From Chloroflexota bacterium (GTDB taxonomy: Bacteria > Chloroflexota > UBA11872), in assembly GCA_026707585.1 (NCBI GenBank), contig JAPOWQ010000066.1, positions 1-64,000 on the forward strand: DNA of 64,000 nt. The letters are read 5' to 3'. Both the position numbers and the translations under genes were made by a program. Of the stretch, positions 14,876 through 24,027 are shown one piece after another (positions within the stretch are counted from its first letter, which is position 1; every line of letters begins with the position of its first letter). The notes beneath the pieces are model-generated. The model worked only from the letters and a program-made list of their open reading frames with translations. It made no database searches and was not told the origin of the DNA.

Positions 14876-16273
14876 ATGAAGAAGCTGCTGTTTCTTGACT
14901 ATCGAGAGTTGGAGTTCGTGGCGGGCTTTACGCGGGCGGTGGAGCCGCCGGTGAAGCATCCGGGTGGGCCGCTGATGCGGCCGGACCTGCCGTGGGAGCA
15001 CGGGAACATGCAGCTGTACGGCAGCGTGCTGCGGGCGTCGGACGGGCGGTTTCGGGCCTGGTACGAGGTGTGCGTGCCGCCGTTCACGACCCGGCTGGCC
15101 TACGCGGAGAGCGACGATGGGCTGACCTGGCGCAAGCCGGAGCTGGACACCTTCAGCCAGGACGGGCAGCGAACGAATGTCGTGTTCGACGCGGAGCAGA
15201 CCAGTCCGGCCCTGATCGAGGACCGGGAGGACCCGCGGCCGGACGGGCGGTACAAGATGCTGATGGGCGCCGAGCCATCCCGGTGCATTGCCGCAATGCA
15301 CAGCGCGGACGGCATCCACTGGAAGCCCGTGCGCACGCTGGTGGGGCGGATCCATCCGGTGATTACGACGAATCCGGACTGCCCGATCGGCTTCCTGCGG
15401 GCGCCGGACGGGCGGTTTGCGGCGTATCACCGCATGGACGGGTACGGGCGACGGGTGTTCCGAAGCGAGTCGTGGGACTTTGCGCATTGGTCGGGCGAGC
15501 CGCGCATGGTGCTGGAGCCGGATGCCGGCGACTCGCCGCAGACGCAGTTCTACGGACTGGGGGCCTGCGCCTACGGTCCGTACGAAGTGGGCACGCTGTG
15601 GATCTACGCCACCGATCCGGACGACCGGGGGCGGCACAAGATGCGGGGGTTGCAGACGCCGGAGCTGGCGTATGCACGGGCGGGGACGGCATGGCACCGA
15701 GCCGAGCAGGGCACCGCGTTCATTCCGAACGGCGCGCCTGGCGAGTGGGACTCGGGCAATTTGCAGCCAGCCTCGCAGCCGGTGTTCCTGGAGGACGAGA
15801 TTCGCTACTACTACGCGGGAACGAACGCGCGGCACGCCATGCGCTGGGAGGTGGAGCCGCAGACGGCCGGGCTGGGCCTGGCGCGATTGAAGCCGGACCG
15901 GTTTGTGGCGCTGCGGGCGGGTGAGGCGCCGGCAGAATTGGGCACGATTACCTTCAAGCCGCGTTCGGCGGACGTGTTCGTGAACGCGCGGACGGCGGAC
16001 GATGGCGAGATTCGGGTGGAGTTGCAGGACGCGGAGGCGCGGCCGCTGGCGGGGTTTACCGCGGGAGACTGCCGGCCGATCAACGGAGACTCCACGGCGC
16101 ACCGGGTGGAGTGGCGGGGCGATGGGCAGGCCGACGCGCCGGTGGGGCGGCCGACGCGGATGCGGCTGACGGCGCGGCGGGCCAGCGTGTACTCGGTGTT
16201 CGTGATAGAGCGGGGTGAGACGCCGGTGTATCACCAGTTCGAGGCGCTGCGGCCGGAGAACGAGGCCTGGTAG
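14876..16273 (+). CDS. five-bladed beta-propeller glycosidase-like protein (copy 2)
   Basis: This 465-residue close paralogue of the protein at 5283 begins MKKLLFLDYRELEFVAGF, and long blocks such as FRSESWDFAHWSGEP are identical. The same C-terminal beta domain is present (SADVFVNARTADDG). ATG 14876 is preferred over GTG 14867 because it matches copy 1. Both intact copies keep PWEHGNMQ, AYAES-DGL-W and HSADG-HW motifs, so both are probably functional. A composite MITE-like element begins at the base following TA of its TAG stop codon. Cytoplasmic; substrate unknown. Confidence 0.78.
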   Translation: MKKLLFLDYRELEFVAGFTRAVEPPVKHPGGPLMRPDLPWEHGNMQLYGSVLRASDGRFRAWYEVCVPPFTTRLAYAESDDGLTWRKPELDTFSQDGQRTNVVFDAEQTSPALIEDREDPRPDGRYKMLMGAEPSRCIAAMHSADGIHWKPVRTLVGRIHPVITTNPDCPIGFLRAPDGRFAAYHRMDGYGRRVFRSESWDFAHWSGEPRMVLEPDAGDSPQTQFYGLGACAYGPYEVGTLWIYATDPDDRGRHKMRGLQTPELAYARAGTAWHRAEQGTAFIPNGAPGEWDSGNLQPASQPVFLEDEIRYYYAGTNARHAMRWEVEPQTAGLGLARLKPDRFVALRAGEAPAELGTITFKPRSADVFVNARTADDGEIRVELQDAEARPLAGFTAGDCRPINGDSTAHRVEWRGDGQADAPVGRPTRMRLTARRASVYSVFVIERGETPVYHQFEALRPENEAW

Positions 16274-16514
16274 AGACCTTTGCGTAACCCGAAGCCGGGT
16301 GCCCGGAAGACCCTCACCCCAACCCTCTCCCAGAGGGAGAGGGAGAAAGAGCGGCCCCGCTTTCAAAGCCGAGGCGGGGTTTCGCAAGGGTCTCAGGAGA
16401 GGGGAAAGACCGGCCTCCCCTTGAGTGAATTGACACCGAACACCGTTGCTAGCCCCCGGCATGGCGAGAGGGCGTCCGCGAGTTCGAGGACCAAGGGAGT
16501 CTCGCAAGGGTCTC
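16273..16514. mobile_element. composite MITE-like element, copy 3 (242 bp)
   Basis: The left end is GAGACCTTTGCGTAACCC at 16273. There are two right ends: an inner one at 16389-16394 (GGTCTC, giving a 122-bp unit) and an outer one at 16509-16514. The 6-mer CTGGTA directly flanks the outer unit (16267-16272 and 16515-16520), so the longer form was probably the inserted one. Its extra half contains ccttgagtgaattgacaccg, related to the composite at 29174-29439. The target includes the TAG stop of the propeller gene. With flanks this accounts for the 364 bases between that gene and the sulfatase-like gene. Confidence 0.75.
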
Positions 16515-16637
16515 CTGGTAGGGAAACCGGATGCCCCGCACGGAGGCTCAGTCTCCGGGTACGTCACTATGCTGGCCCCGCGCGATCAATCCCGTCTGGC
16601 GCGCCCGGCCACGGTGACCCGGAAGGCGAGCATCGCC

Positions 16638-18152
16638 ATGGACAAGCTGAACATCGTCGTTATCTGCATCGACACGTTTCGCGCCGACATCGTGGGTCCG
16701 GGCAAGAAGCTCAGCGGTGTGGCGACTCCGGCGCTGGATGGGCTGGCGGCGGAGTCGGTGCGCTTCAACCGCTGCTTCACCGAGCCCGGTCCGACGCTGC
16801 AGGTGCGTAACGGCTGCTTCACCGGGATGCGGGGGTTTCCGTATCAGGACGGGTACTACGGGTGGCACAAGATTCCCGATGAGCAGCCGACTATCGCCGA
16901 GATCCTGCTGGCGGAGGGCTACGCCACCGGGCTGATCGGCGACACGCCGCATCTCTTCAAGCCCAACATGAACTATTCCCGCGGATTCATATCGTGGGAG
17001 CACATCCGGGGCGCCGGGGGCGATGGGTGGCGCACGGGGTCGTGGGATCAGATCCGCGAGATCTTCAAGGACTACTTCGGGGCGTACGAGCCGGCCGTGC
17101 CCGAGGCATCGGCGTCGTCGCTGCACGGCGAGAGCGCCTTTCTGCAGCACCTGCACAACGCGCGGGACCGACGTGACGAAGCGGACTGGCCGGGAGCGCA
17201 GGTGTTTGCCTCGGCGCGACGCTGGGTGCGCGAGAACGCGCGAAACGCGCCGTTCTTCCTGTGGGTCGACTGCTTCGAGCCGCATGAGGTGTTCGATCCG
17301 CCGATCGACTACGTGCGGCCATACAACGACTGGTGGCAGGGCCCCAAATACCAGCAGCCGCGCCACATCCTGCACCCATCGTTTTCGTCGAACATGCAGG
17401 GGGCGGACCTGCAGGTCACGTCAAACGAATTCATCGACTACTACACGGCCTGCTACAAGGGCGAGATCACGTTCACGGATCGGCACGTCGGGTTGCTGCT
17501 GGAGGACTTGCAGACGCTGGGGCTGATGGACGACACGGTGGTGATCTTCTTTACGGACCACGGCACCGAGCTGGCGGATCACACCGGGTGGGGGAAGCGC
17601 GAGACGGAGCTGCATCCCTTCAACACGCAGCAGAATCTGACCATCCGGTACCCGGACCCTGGCTATCGCGACCGCGACGTCGGCGCCTGGGTGCAGAACT
17701 ACGACCTGGGGCCAACGATCCTGGATTTGGCGGGGATCGGGTCGGCCGGCGAGTCAATGGACGGAGCGAGCGTCTGGTCGCTGGTGACCGGGGAGCAGGC
17801 GGCGATCCGGCCGTACAGCACCACGGCCTGGGCCGGCCGGGTGGCGATTCGGGACAAGCGCTGGGTCTATGCGACGGGGTGGGACTTTGAGGATCCCACG
17901 CCTGAGTTGTATGACCTCATGTCCGACCCGGAGGAGCTTCAGAACGTGCACGCCGATCAGCCGGATGTCGTGGGGGAGATGCGCGCCCGGGTCGAGGGGC
18001 TGCTGGGCACGCCGATCCCGCAGCCCTACTCGCAGGATCGATTCGACGCCACGGACGGGTACCACCACCGGCCGCTGTACTCCTCGTCGTACGCCCCGGT
18101 GTTTTACAGCGCGCGGCGGCGGTTGGAGGATCCGAAGGCGCTGCCGGGCTAG
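16638..18152 (+). CDS. sulfatase-superfamily hydrolase with Thr at the formylglycine position
   Basis: This 504-residue alkaline-phosphatase/sulfatase-fold protein has a first metal motif VVICIDTFRAD (Asp12) and a later metal motif FFTDHGTELADHTGWGKRE, with WVDCFEPHEVFDPP between them. In true sulfatases a C/S-x-P-x-R motif supplies formylglycine. Here the aligned segment is PTLQVRNGCFTGM, with Thr53 at the Cys/Ser position and Arg57 retained. Thr is the nucleophile in related phosphodiesterases and phosphotransferases, so sulfate-ester cleavage is doubtful. ATG 16638 follows GGAAGG at about 11 nt. No signal peptide, so cytoplasmic. Confidence 0.85.
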   Translation: MDKLNIVVICIDTFRADIVGPGKKLSGVATPALDGLAAESVRFNRCFTEPGPTLQVRNGCFTGMRGFPYQDGYYGWHKIPDEQPTIAEILLAEGYATGLIGDTPHLFKPNMNYSRGFISWEHIRGAGGDGWRTGSWDQIREIFKDYFGAYEPAVPEASASSLHGESAFLQHLHNARDRRDEADWPGAQVFASARRWVRENARNAPFFLWVDCFEPHEVFDPPIDYVRPYNDWWQGPKYQQPRHILHPSFSSNMQGADLQVTSNEFIDYYTACYKGEITFTDRHVGLLLEDLQTLGLMDDTVVIFFTDHGTELADHTGWGKRETELHPFNTQQNLTIRYPDPGYRDRDVGAWVQNYDLGPTILDLAGIGSAGESMDGASVWSLVTGEQAAIRPYSTTAWAGRVAIRDKRWVYATGWDFEDPTPELYDLMSDPEELQNVHADQPDVVGEMRARVEGLLGTPIPQPYSQDRFDATDGYHHRPLYSSSYAPVFYSARRRLEDPKALPG

Positions 18153-18155
18153 CGG

Positions 18156-19379
18156 CTAGGCGGCCTCGTTCCAGGAGGCGATGAAGTCGTCGACCTCGAA
18201 GTCGGGCGGCATGTGTTCGAATCGGTGGCGGGTGGGACCGCTCTGGAAGCCGGGGACGAACTGCTCGGTTTCGGTGTGGAGCCTGGCGTGCAGCGGAGCG
18301 AAGCGCTGTGCAAGTCGATCGGTCTCGGCGGCCGTGAAGCGGTTGGCCAGGGCGTCGATATTGCTGATGCTGAACGGCAGCTCGCCGACGGCCGCGGCAC
18401 GCTGAGGTTCGGGCAGGCCGGCGACTTCGGGACGCTTGAGCGTGCCGAGGTTGGCCGCCAGCTTGGACAGCAGGACCACACAGACCATGCGCCCGGTCTC
18501 ACCGGGATGCAGCAGGGCCAAGTATTCGCGGAATCCGTCTGCATTCTTATCGAGGATCGCGCGGAAGAAGGACTCGATCCGATCATCCTCGCGTTCAGCC
18601 AGCTCGGCGAACCGCTGGAACGTGGCCTGCGCCTCAGCCGACAGGTGCGCGACAAAGCCGGGCTCCCACGAGAAGCGCACGCCGTAGGGGTACAGCCGAC
18701 CGCCGAATGAGCGGTAGGCGAGATGGATGATGCGCCGCAGCTTAGTGCTGTAGTTGCTGGGCCAGTGCAGGATGGAGTTGATGTACATGACGCCGTCGCC
18801 GGCCTTGAGCTTGACCTGCATTCCGTTCGACAGCGGCGCGGTTCGGTCTTCCATCAGCTCGCGGTTTTCCTGGGCCGTGTTCAGGCGGCAATGGCTGCCG
18901 GGAACGATCCAAAGCACGTCGTCGTCGTACAACGCGATGTTCCACTGCACCAGGCCCGGCCCGTTGGCCAGCATGTCGGCCTGCAGTCCCGCCAGCGGGG
19001 CCTGGCTGGTTGGCTGGCTGTCGCGGTGCCATAGGTCCGGCCCGTAGTGGGTGGCCGGGTTGCACATGAGAAACATCTGTTTCAGCCCCACATCGGGCGT
19101 GCGCAGGGCCTGGCGGCTGACTCCCAGGGTGTTTGCGTGCAGGCAGAACTCGACCGTGTTAGCCGTTGATGGGTCTACAAGGGTCTGGAACGCCAGGCGC
19201 GGCTGCTTGACTTTGTAGGCCATGCCACGCGGGTCTTCGGGGTCGCGCGCCCAGATTGCCTGCTGCCGGTCGACCAGCGTCTCGAAGCTGGCGCGCAGCT
19301 CGTCCAGCCGGTCGGGCGGGATGACGTTTTCCAGGATTACGTAGCCGTCGTGGAGGAATCGCTCGGGATCGATCTGCAT
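18156..19379 (-). CDS. phytanoyl-CoA dioxygenase (PhyH)-family Fe(II)/2-oxoglutarate oxygenase
   Basis: This 407-residue protein has FLHDGYVILENVIPPDRLDEL at the start, the usual PhyH opening. The iron facial triad is His-x-Asp in DLWHRDSQ (about residue 117) with the distal His in NSILHWPSNYS (about 205). A downstream Arg in KLRRIIHLAYR would bind 2-oxoglutarate. The C-terminal third is an added helical region longer than in typical members. It ends 3 bases from the stop of the convergent sulfatase-like gene. It probably hydroxylates a small organic substrate; which one is not visible. Confidence 0.87.
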   Translation of the reverse strand: MQIDPERFLHDGYVILENVIPPDRLDELRASFETLVDRQQAIWARDPEDPRGMAYKVKQPRLAFQTLVDPSTANTVEFCLHANTLGVSRQALRTPDVGLKQMFLMCNPATHYGPDLWHRDSQPTSQAPLAGLQADMLANGPGLVQWNIALYDDDVLWIVPGSHCRLNTAQENRELMEDRTAPLSNGMQVKLKAGDGVMYINSILHWPSNYSTKLRRIIHLAYRSFGGRLYPYGVRFSWEPGFVAHLSAEAQATFQRFAELAEREDDRIESFFRAILDKNADGFREYLALLHPGETGRMVCVVLLSKLAANLGTLKRPEVAGLPEPQRAAAVGELPFSISNIDALANRFTAAETDRLAQRFAPLHARLHTETEQFVPGFQSGPTRHRFEHMPPDFEVDDFIASWNEAA

Positions 19380-19602
19380 GGCCTGCGCTCAGCCGGTGCG
19401 GCTGCGTCAGTCTAGCCCGGATGTTCCCGACCCAAAGTAGTTGGATGCCGTGACAAGGCATGCGCCGCCGGAATAGCGGGCGCCACCCGGGCTAGGATGC
19501 CGCTGCGAGACACGCCCGCCGGTGCATGGCGACTTTCTGCGCGGTCGGCAGGCGGCCTGCCTTGAGCGTTCCAGCAAGCGAACGCTGGTTGGAGAAGCAC
19601 AC

Positions 19603-20688
19603 ATGGCCCTGCGAATGATCCAGGTTGGGACCGGCGGGATGGGGACGACGTGGTGCCGGGACTTCCTGCCACCGCACGTTGCGGCGGGGCGGATCGAGGT
19701 CGTGGCCGCGGTGGATACGAACCCCGAGGTGCTGGCGAACGCCCGGGAGCACCTGGGCCTGGCTGAGGCGCAGTGCTATACGGACATCCAGCGGGCGTTT
19801 GACGAGAACCCGGCCGATTTCTGCACCGTGGTGGTCCCGCCGTATTCGCACGAGGAGGTCGTTGACCAGGCGGTGGCGCACGACCTGCACGTCCTTTCGG
19901 AGAAGCCGATCGCGGACACGCTGGTGGGGTCGGTGCGGATTGCCGACAAGGTGACGAAGGCCGACCGAAAGATGGCGGTGACGATGAGCCATCGCTTCAA
20001 CCAGTACAAGACGACGATGCGCGAGAGCCTGCGGTCGGGTCGCTACGGAGACTTGAACTACCTGGTGTTCCGGTTCACGCAGGAGGCGCGGAATACGGGC
20101 TCGTGGGGGTTCGGGTTCCGCTACGAGATGGAGGATCCGCTGCTGGTGGAAGGGTCGGTGCACCACCTGGACATCCTGGCCGATCTGGCCGGCGCGAAGT
20201 GCGACACGATCTACGCCCGGACCTGGAATCCCGCCTGGAGCGAATTCGCCGGCGACGCGCAGGCGCTGGTGACGATGGACTTCGAGAACGGCGTGCGAGC
20301 CACCTACGAGGGCTCCAAGGTGAACGCCGTGGGGCTGGACGGCTGGGGCCGCGAGAACACAAGGGCGGAGTGCGAAGGAGCAACGCTGGTGCTCGGATCG
20401 GACCGCCTGGAGTGCTTCCCGTTCGATCCGGCCCGCCAAGCTCGCATCAAGGCCGAAGGCGACGGCCACACCGTTCCCTGGCTGGAGCAGCCGTTCTGGG
20501 GCCACGTGTGGTTGATCGAGAAGTTCGTGCACTGGCTGGAAGGCGGCGAGCCGATGGAGACGAACGTGATCGACAACCTGCAGTCGGTGGCGCTGGTGAC
20601 GGCCGCGATCGAAAGCAGCCAAACAGGGCTGCCGGTCAAGGTGCAGGAGCACTTGGCTGAAGCGTGGTGGGAGGTGGGGGCGGGCTAG
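19603..20688 (+). CDS. Gfo/Idh/MocA-family dehydrogenase
   Basis: This 361-residue protein has the Rossmann motif IQVGTGGMGTTW, the Lys motif LSEKPIADT (about residue 98) and a C-terminal domain with VEGSVHHLDILADLAGA bearing the expected His pair. ATG 19603 follows GGAGAA. It is divergent from the PhyH-like gene 223 bases away, and the two may form a catabolic pair, which is only inferred. It is the last GC-rich gene before an A/T-richer island. Confidence 0.9.
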   Translation: MALRMIQVGTGGMGTTWCRDFLPPHVAAGRIEVVAAVDTNPEVLANAREHLGLAEAQCYTDIQRAFDENPADFCTVVVPPYSHEEVVDQAVAHDLHVLSEKPIADTLVGSVRIADKVTKADRKMAVTMSHRFNQYKTTMRESLRSGRYGDLNYLVFRFTQEARNTGSWGFGFRYEMEDPLLVEGSVHHLDILADLAGAKCDTIYARTWNPAWSEFAGDAQALVTMDFENGVRATYEGSKVNAVGLDGWGRENTRAECEGATLVLGSDRLECFPFDPARQARIKAEGDGHTVPWLEQPFWGHVWLIEKFVHWLEGGEPMETNVIDNLQSVALVTAAIESSQTGLPVKVQEHLAEAWWEVGAG

Positions 20689-20946
20689 GGCTGCCTTATC
20701 CTCTTACAGACCCTCCCAGCCATCGACAACTGGCCGCTGAGGCATTCAGCGCCTTGATCGCCTCTAACGCTTCCCAAGCGATGCGATATCCCACCTGCCT
20801 CCCTCCTGTGTGTCGGCCGCGCATCGGTACACGAACATCCATCACTCTCAACGAACCGTCGCCACAACCGATCGACCTCAAGCACCCAACTCAGTCCTTC
20901 ATGCTAAAGTCGTTGAAGATGTTCCGCAGACGCGCAGCGAGATCAC

Positions 20947-22074
20947 ATGCCAATAATCGAACGCCCGGCGGTCGAGATTCAACAAGGCCATCTGAAGGTC
21001 TACCTCACTTATATCACACCAAAAGACCTTTTGATTCCAAAGTTCTATGACGTAGATCACCTTGAACCACGCCGCGGTGGCTTCCAGAGAATCCTCGACA
21101 CTCGACGAGCAAGGCGTCTTTCGAGACATCTCACCGAAGCGTTCGACGAGGGCTACGCTAACCTACCTACCACAATCTTCCTTGCTACGGAGAAACACCT
21201 TCAGTTCAACCCCGACACTGCTACGCTATGTATCAATACCGACGAGGCCTGCCCTTTCAGCGTCGTTGATGGACAACACCGAATTTAAGGTCTTGTGATG
21301 TCTGCGAAGAGAGAGCGCGGCTTACTGAATTTCAAGTTGCCTGCCACAATTGCAGCATCTTTAGACGATACTCACCAGATGTATCACTTTTACATCGTGA
21401 ATACAACCCAGCGACCTGTCGAGCGTGCCTTAGAACAGCAGATCACTCGACGGTTTACCGACATGCAGAGCGTTCAAGACCTTCCCTATCTCCCCTATTG
21501 GGTTGAAAAACGGGTGTCGAGTGGTACTGAGGCGCAAGCTTTAAAACTGGCCGAGTTCCTCAACGACCGTCAAGAGTCACCTCTGTTCAAGCGCATTCAG
21601 ATGGCAAATGACCCGATTGGTGGTCGCAACAAGATTCGGCAGGCTAGCCTGGTAACAATGCTAAAAGACAATGTATTTTCGGGCACCAATCCCATCGCAA
21701 TCCGAGAATCCGATCCCGATAAAGTCCACAAGATCATGCTCAACTACTTCCGTGCCGTAGATAGTTTGTTCGTAGATCCTGACAAGAGGGATCAGACGAT
21801 TGCTTTCAAGACTAGCGGGTTATTCTTCTTCCTCTTGGTGTCAAAGTGGATCTTTACAGAGATGTATGCCGGCGCCCGAAACTTTACTGAGGAGCAAATC
21901 AGTACCGTCATCGGATCTGCTCTTGAGGGCATGGACGACTATTACGAAATTGCGGATTCAGGCTGGTGGCTCACCGGGCACGGTGCCAGTTCACTCAACC
22001 GAGCCAATGCACGCCTCATCGCCGAAGAGTTTTTCCAGGGCCTGCGTCGATCGAATGATCCGACTCAGAACTAG
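20947..22074 (+). pseudogene. DGQHR-domain protein interrupted by one in-frame TAA
   Basis: Frame 20947-21288 ends VVDGQHRI-stop. The same frame continues with GLVMSAKRERGLLNFKLPAT to 22074, giving about 375 residues in total. DGQHR-domain proteins (the group that includes DndB-like factors) carry this motif followed by x-GL, so the TAA at 21286-21288 replaces one ordinary codon, for example by CAA to TAA. Downstream sequence QQITRRFTDMQ and GLFFFLLVSKW is intact, with no other frameshift. A start for the second half alone (ATG 21298) exists. Possible explanations are a recent nonsense mutation, readthrough, two split proteins or a sequence error. The segment is A/T-richer than its surroundings. 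Confidence 0.7.
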
Positions 22075-22406
22075 TGAAGGTATTCGATCTCGAGCCGCGC
22101 ATAGTTTGTCGAGCACCCTTCCTGCTGCGTTCAGTGAATCGGGTTCCTAGGGAATCGGGATGCTACGTCCTCGCGACAATGTACGACGAGGTCGTGTACG
22201 TCGGCATGACCAATAGCCTGCGTAGGCGTATGGAGGACCATCTAGCGGACGAACGAATGGTCCAGACTACGCCTGTAGGGTTAGCTACGTGGTTCTACTA
22301 CCAGTGCCTGCCTGGCCACTGCTTACACCAGACAGAGCGTCACTTGCTTTCAGAGTTCAAGTTTCGCGAGGGCGTTTTGCCCCCTCTCAATCGTGTTGGA
22401 CCCTGA
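22074..22406 (+). CDS. GIY-YIG nuclease-domain protein
   Basis: This 110-residue protein is almost only a GIY-YIG domain. GCYVLATMYDEVVYVGMTN carries the two Tyr motifs, SLRRRMEDHL the Arg, QTERHLLSEF the Glu, and PPLNRV the Asn. All catalytic positions seem present, so metal-dependent DNA nicking is plausible. GTG 22074 shares its G with the TAG stop of the DGQHR gene, so the two are translationally coupled. No DNA-binding domain is attached; specificity would have to come from a partner. Candidate defence or mobile-DNA function, unproven. Confidence 0.82.
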   Translation: MKVFDLEPRIVCRAPFLLRSVNRVPRESGCYVLATMYDEVVYVGMTNSLRRRMEDHLADERMVQTTPVGLATWFYYQCLPGHCLHQTERHLLSEFKFREGVLPPLNRVGP

Positions 22407-22792
22407 TTGAACTACGCCAGAAAGCGGATGAAACATTAGGGTAAGAGAGATCTGAACCACCCAGATTCTAGTGGCTTTCAAGTGCTGCCGTTGAAGTTGT
22501 GGGACACGGCTGGCCACTACGCGAGGACCGGTCCTTTTGGTGATCTATCCCGGAGCGGTCCTCAGAGGTATCGACGTGGCATAGTCCATACTGCTACGGA
22601 CGCTGAGCTTGTCAGTCGTAGCTCTCATGGGACTGTTTCACAAAGGAAAAGAGGAGTTTCCCGCCGCCTTCAATGTGATGCAGACCCCGGGCCTAAAGCT
22701 TCGGTAAGTATTCAGATCACAGACGCGGTGCTGGCAAAATGAGCGGGGCCAAATGACTAAGCCAGCTTGGCGAGATCGGCCATGGCGCCTGG
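22407..22792. other. gap in A/T-richer island, no supported gene
   Basis: About 385 bases lie between the GIY-YIG and pentapeptide-repeat genes. A 26-codon frame at 22627-22707 (MGLFHKGKEEFP…) exists but has no ribosome site and no recognised relative. No tRNA, strong hairpin or dispersed repeat was seen. It may hold decayed sequence. Confidence 0.3.
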
Positions 22793-23854
22793 GTGCGTAG
22801 GGCGCTCGGCTTTCTTGGCTTGAGTCGAGGTCGAATAACTCTATTCGTCATTCTAGCAGTCGCGGGCTTCGGATTCTGGAGGCTGACCACCTCTTGGGAC
22901 TGGCTGAGCACTGACTTTTGGGACTGGCTTCGCGCTGAGTCTAGCGTGATGGAGTCCGGCAGCTCAACGCTCCGTAATTTCGGCTTGGTTATTGCTGGTG
23001 CTCTCGCGTTGCTGCTTGCTATATGGCGGAGCTGGGTCGCGCATCGGCAAGCCGCCACAGCCGAACAGCATCTACTAAACGAGCGCTACCGGCAGGGTGC
23101 AGAAATGCTTGGCAGCGACATTCTTTCGGTCCGTCTTGGCGGCATCTACGCTCTTCATCATCTCGCGGTAGAGTATCCAAATCAGTACCACCTTCAAATC
23201 ATGGAACTGCTTTGTGCTTTTGTCCGCCATCCGACCGTGGCTGGATGCGGTGTGCGTCAGCCAAACCTATTGGGTAAACCCGGGCTGCGCGAAGATCTTC
23301 AAGCCATTCTGACAGCGATCGGGGCCCGTCACGGGAGGCAACTTAAGCTCGAGAAAGGCGCCAGGTTTCGCCTGGATCTCCGAAGCGCACGCATAGCAGG
23401 TGCGTGGCTTGAAGGCGCATGCCTGGCCAGCGCAAATCTCCATGACGCAGACTTAACAGACTCCACTCTCCTTGCAGCAGACCTGTCCGGCGCACGCCTC
23501 CCCCGAGCGGATCTGTCCAACGCAGATCTCACGAATTCCGACTTGACATGTACGACTCTCGTTCGGGCGAAGCTACCCGGCGCTTGCCTCGATGATGCAA
23601 GCCTTGTGAATGCGCGCCTTAACAACGCGACTCTGTCCCGAGCGTCACTCGCCGGCTCAGACTTGTCCGGGGCGACCCTCTACCAAGCAAAGCTGTACCG
23701 CGCGGAGCTTTCTCAAGAAACCCGCCTGACTCAAGCTCAACTCAATCAGGCTCGGGCCGACCCCGACGACCCACCCATCCTGGATGGCGCCGTTGACGCT
23801 GAGACCGGCGAGCCGCTGGTCTGGCGCGACGATCTTCTGGATGGCCAGATGTAG
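22793..23854 (+). CDS. membrane-anchored pentapeptide-repeat protein
   Basis: This 353-residue protein has two N-terminal membrane helices (about residues 15-33 and 63-82). A soluble segment RYRQGAEMLGSDILSVRLGG follows and recurs in many pentapeptide-repeat proteins. The A(D/N)Lxx repeats run from about residue 200 to 315 (ADLSGARLPRADLSNADLTN). They fold into a right-handed quadrilateral helix. Start is GTG 22793, without a clear ribosome site. Pentapeptide proteins of this membrane type have no settled role. It belongs to the same A/T-richer island as the DGQHR and GIY-YIG genes. Confidence 0.85.
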   Translation: MRRALGFLGLSRGRITLFVILAVAGFGFWRLTTSWDWLSTDFWDWLRAESSVMESGSSTLRNFGLVIAGALALLLAIWRSWVAHRQAATAEQHLLNERYRQGAEMLGSDILSVRLGGIYALHHLAVEYPNQYHLQIMELLCAFVRHPTVAGCGVRQPNLLGKPGLREDLQAILTAIGARHGRQLKLEKGARFRLDLRSARIAGAWLEGACLASANLHDADLTDSTLLAADLSGARLPRADLSNADLTNSDLTCTTLVRAKLPGACLDDASLVNARLNNATLSRASLAGSDLSGATLYQAKLYRAELSQETRLTQAQLNQARADPDDPPILDGAVDAETGEPLVWRDDLLDGQM

Positions 23855-23893
23855 ATCCGGGAAAATGCCGCAAGGTCAACCGGAACTTCTGTC

Positions 23894-24020
23894 GTGACAA
23901 ACACTTCCAGTCCCCGCATCGGCTCAAGCTTGGACGACTTGCTGGAAGCGGATGGCGTGCTTGCCGAAGCTCAGGCTGTCGAGGTCAAGCACGTCGGAGC
24001 TAGGCAGGCCGAACAGCCTG
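23894..24020 (+). pseudogene. remnant of a HigA-like antitoxin N-terminus
   Basis: The frame from 23894 (GTG) reads SSPRIGSSLDDLLEADGVLA and then AEAQAVEVKHV. This resembles the opening of small XRE antitoxins that start with an IGSSFDDFL-EEGI-type segment. After about 35 residues the resemblance ends, with no HTH region, and the frame runs antisense into vapC. Probably a truncated gene; weak evidence. Confidence 0.35.
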
Positions 24021-24027
24021 CAACCGG

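Noticed and set aside
14378-16567. Very long minus-strand frame (729 codons) opposite the propeller gene, and similar ones at 5262-6725 and 46993-49632
   Set aside because: They are Arg/Pro/His- or Gly-rich antisense frames, opened by the codon bias of GC-rich genes on the other strand. They have no family motif.
22482-22742. 86-codon frame in the island gap
   Set aside because: No ribosome site, no recognisable motif, and composition like non-coding sequence.
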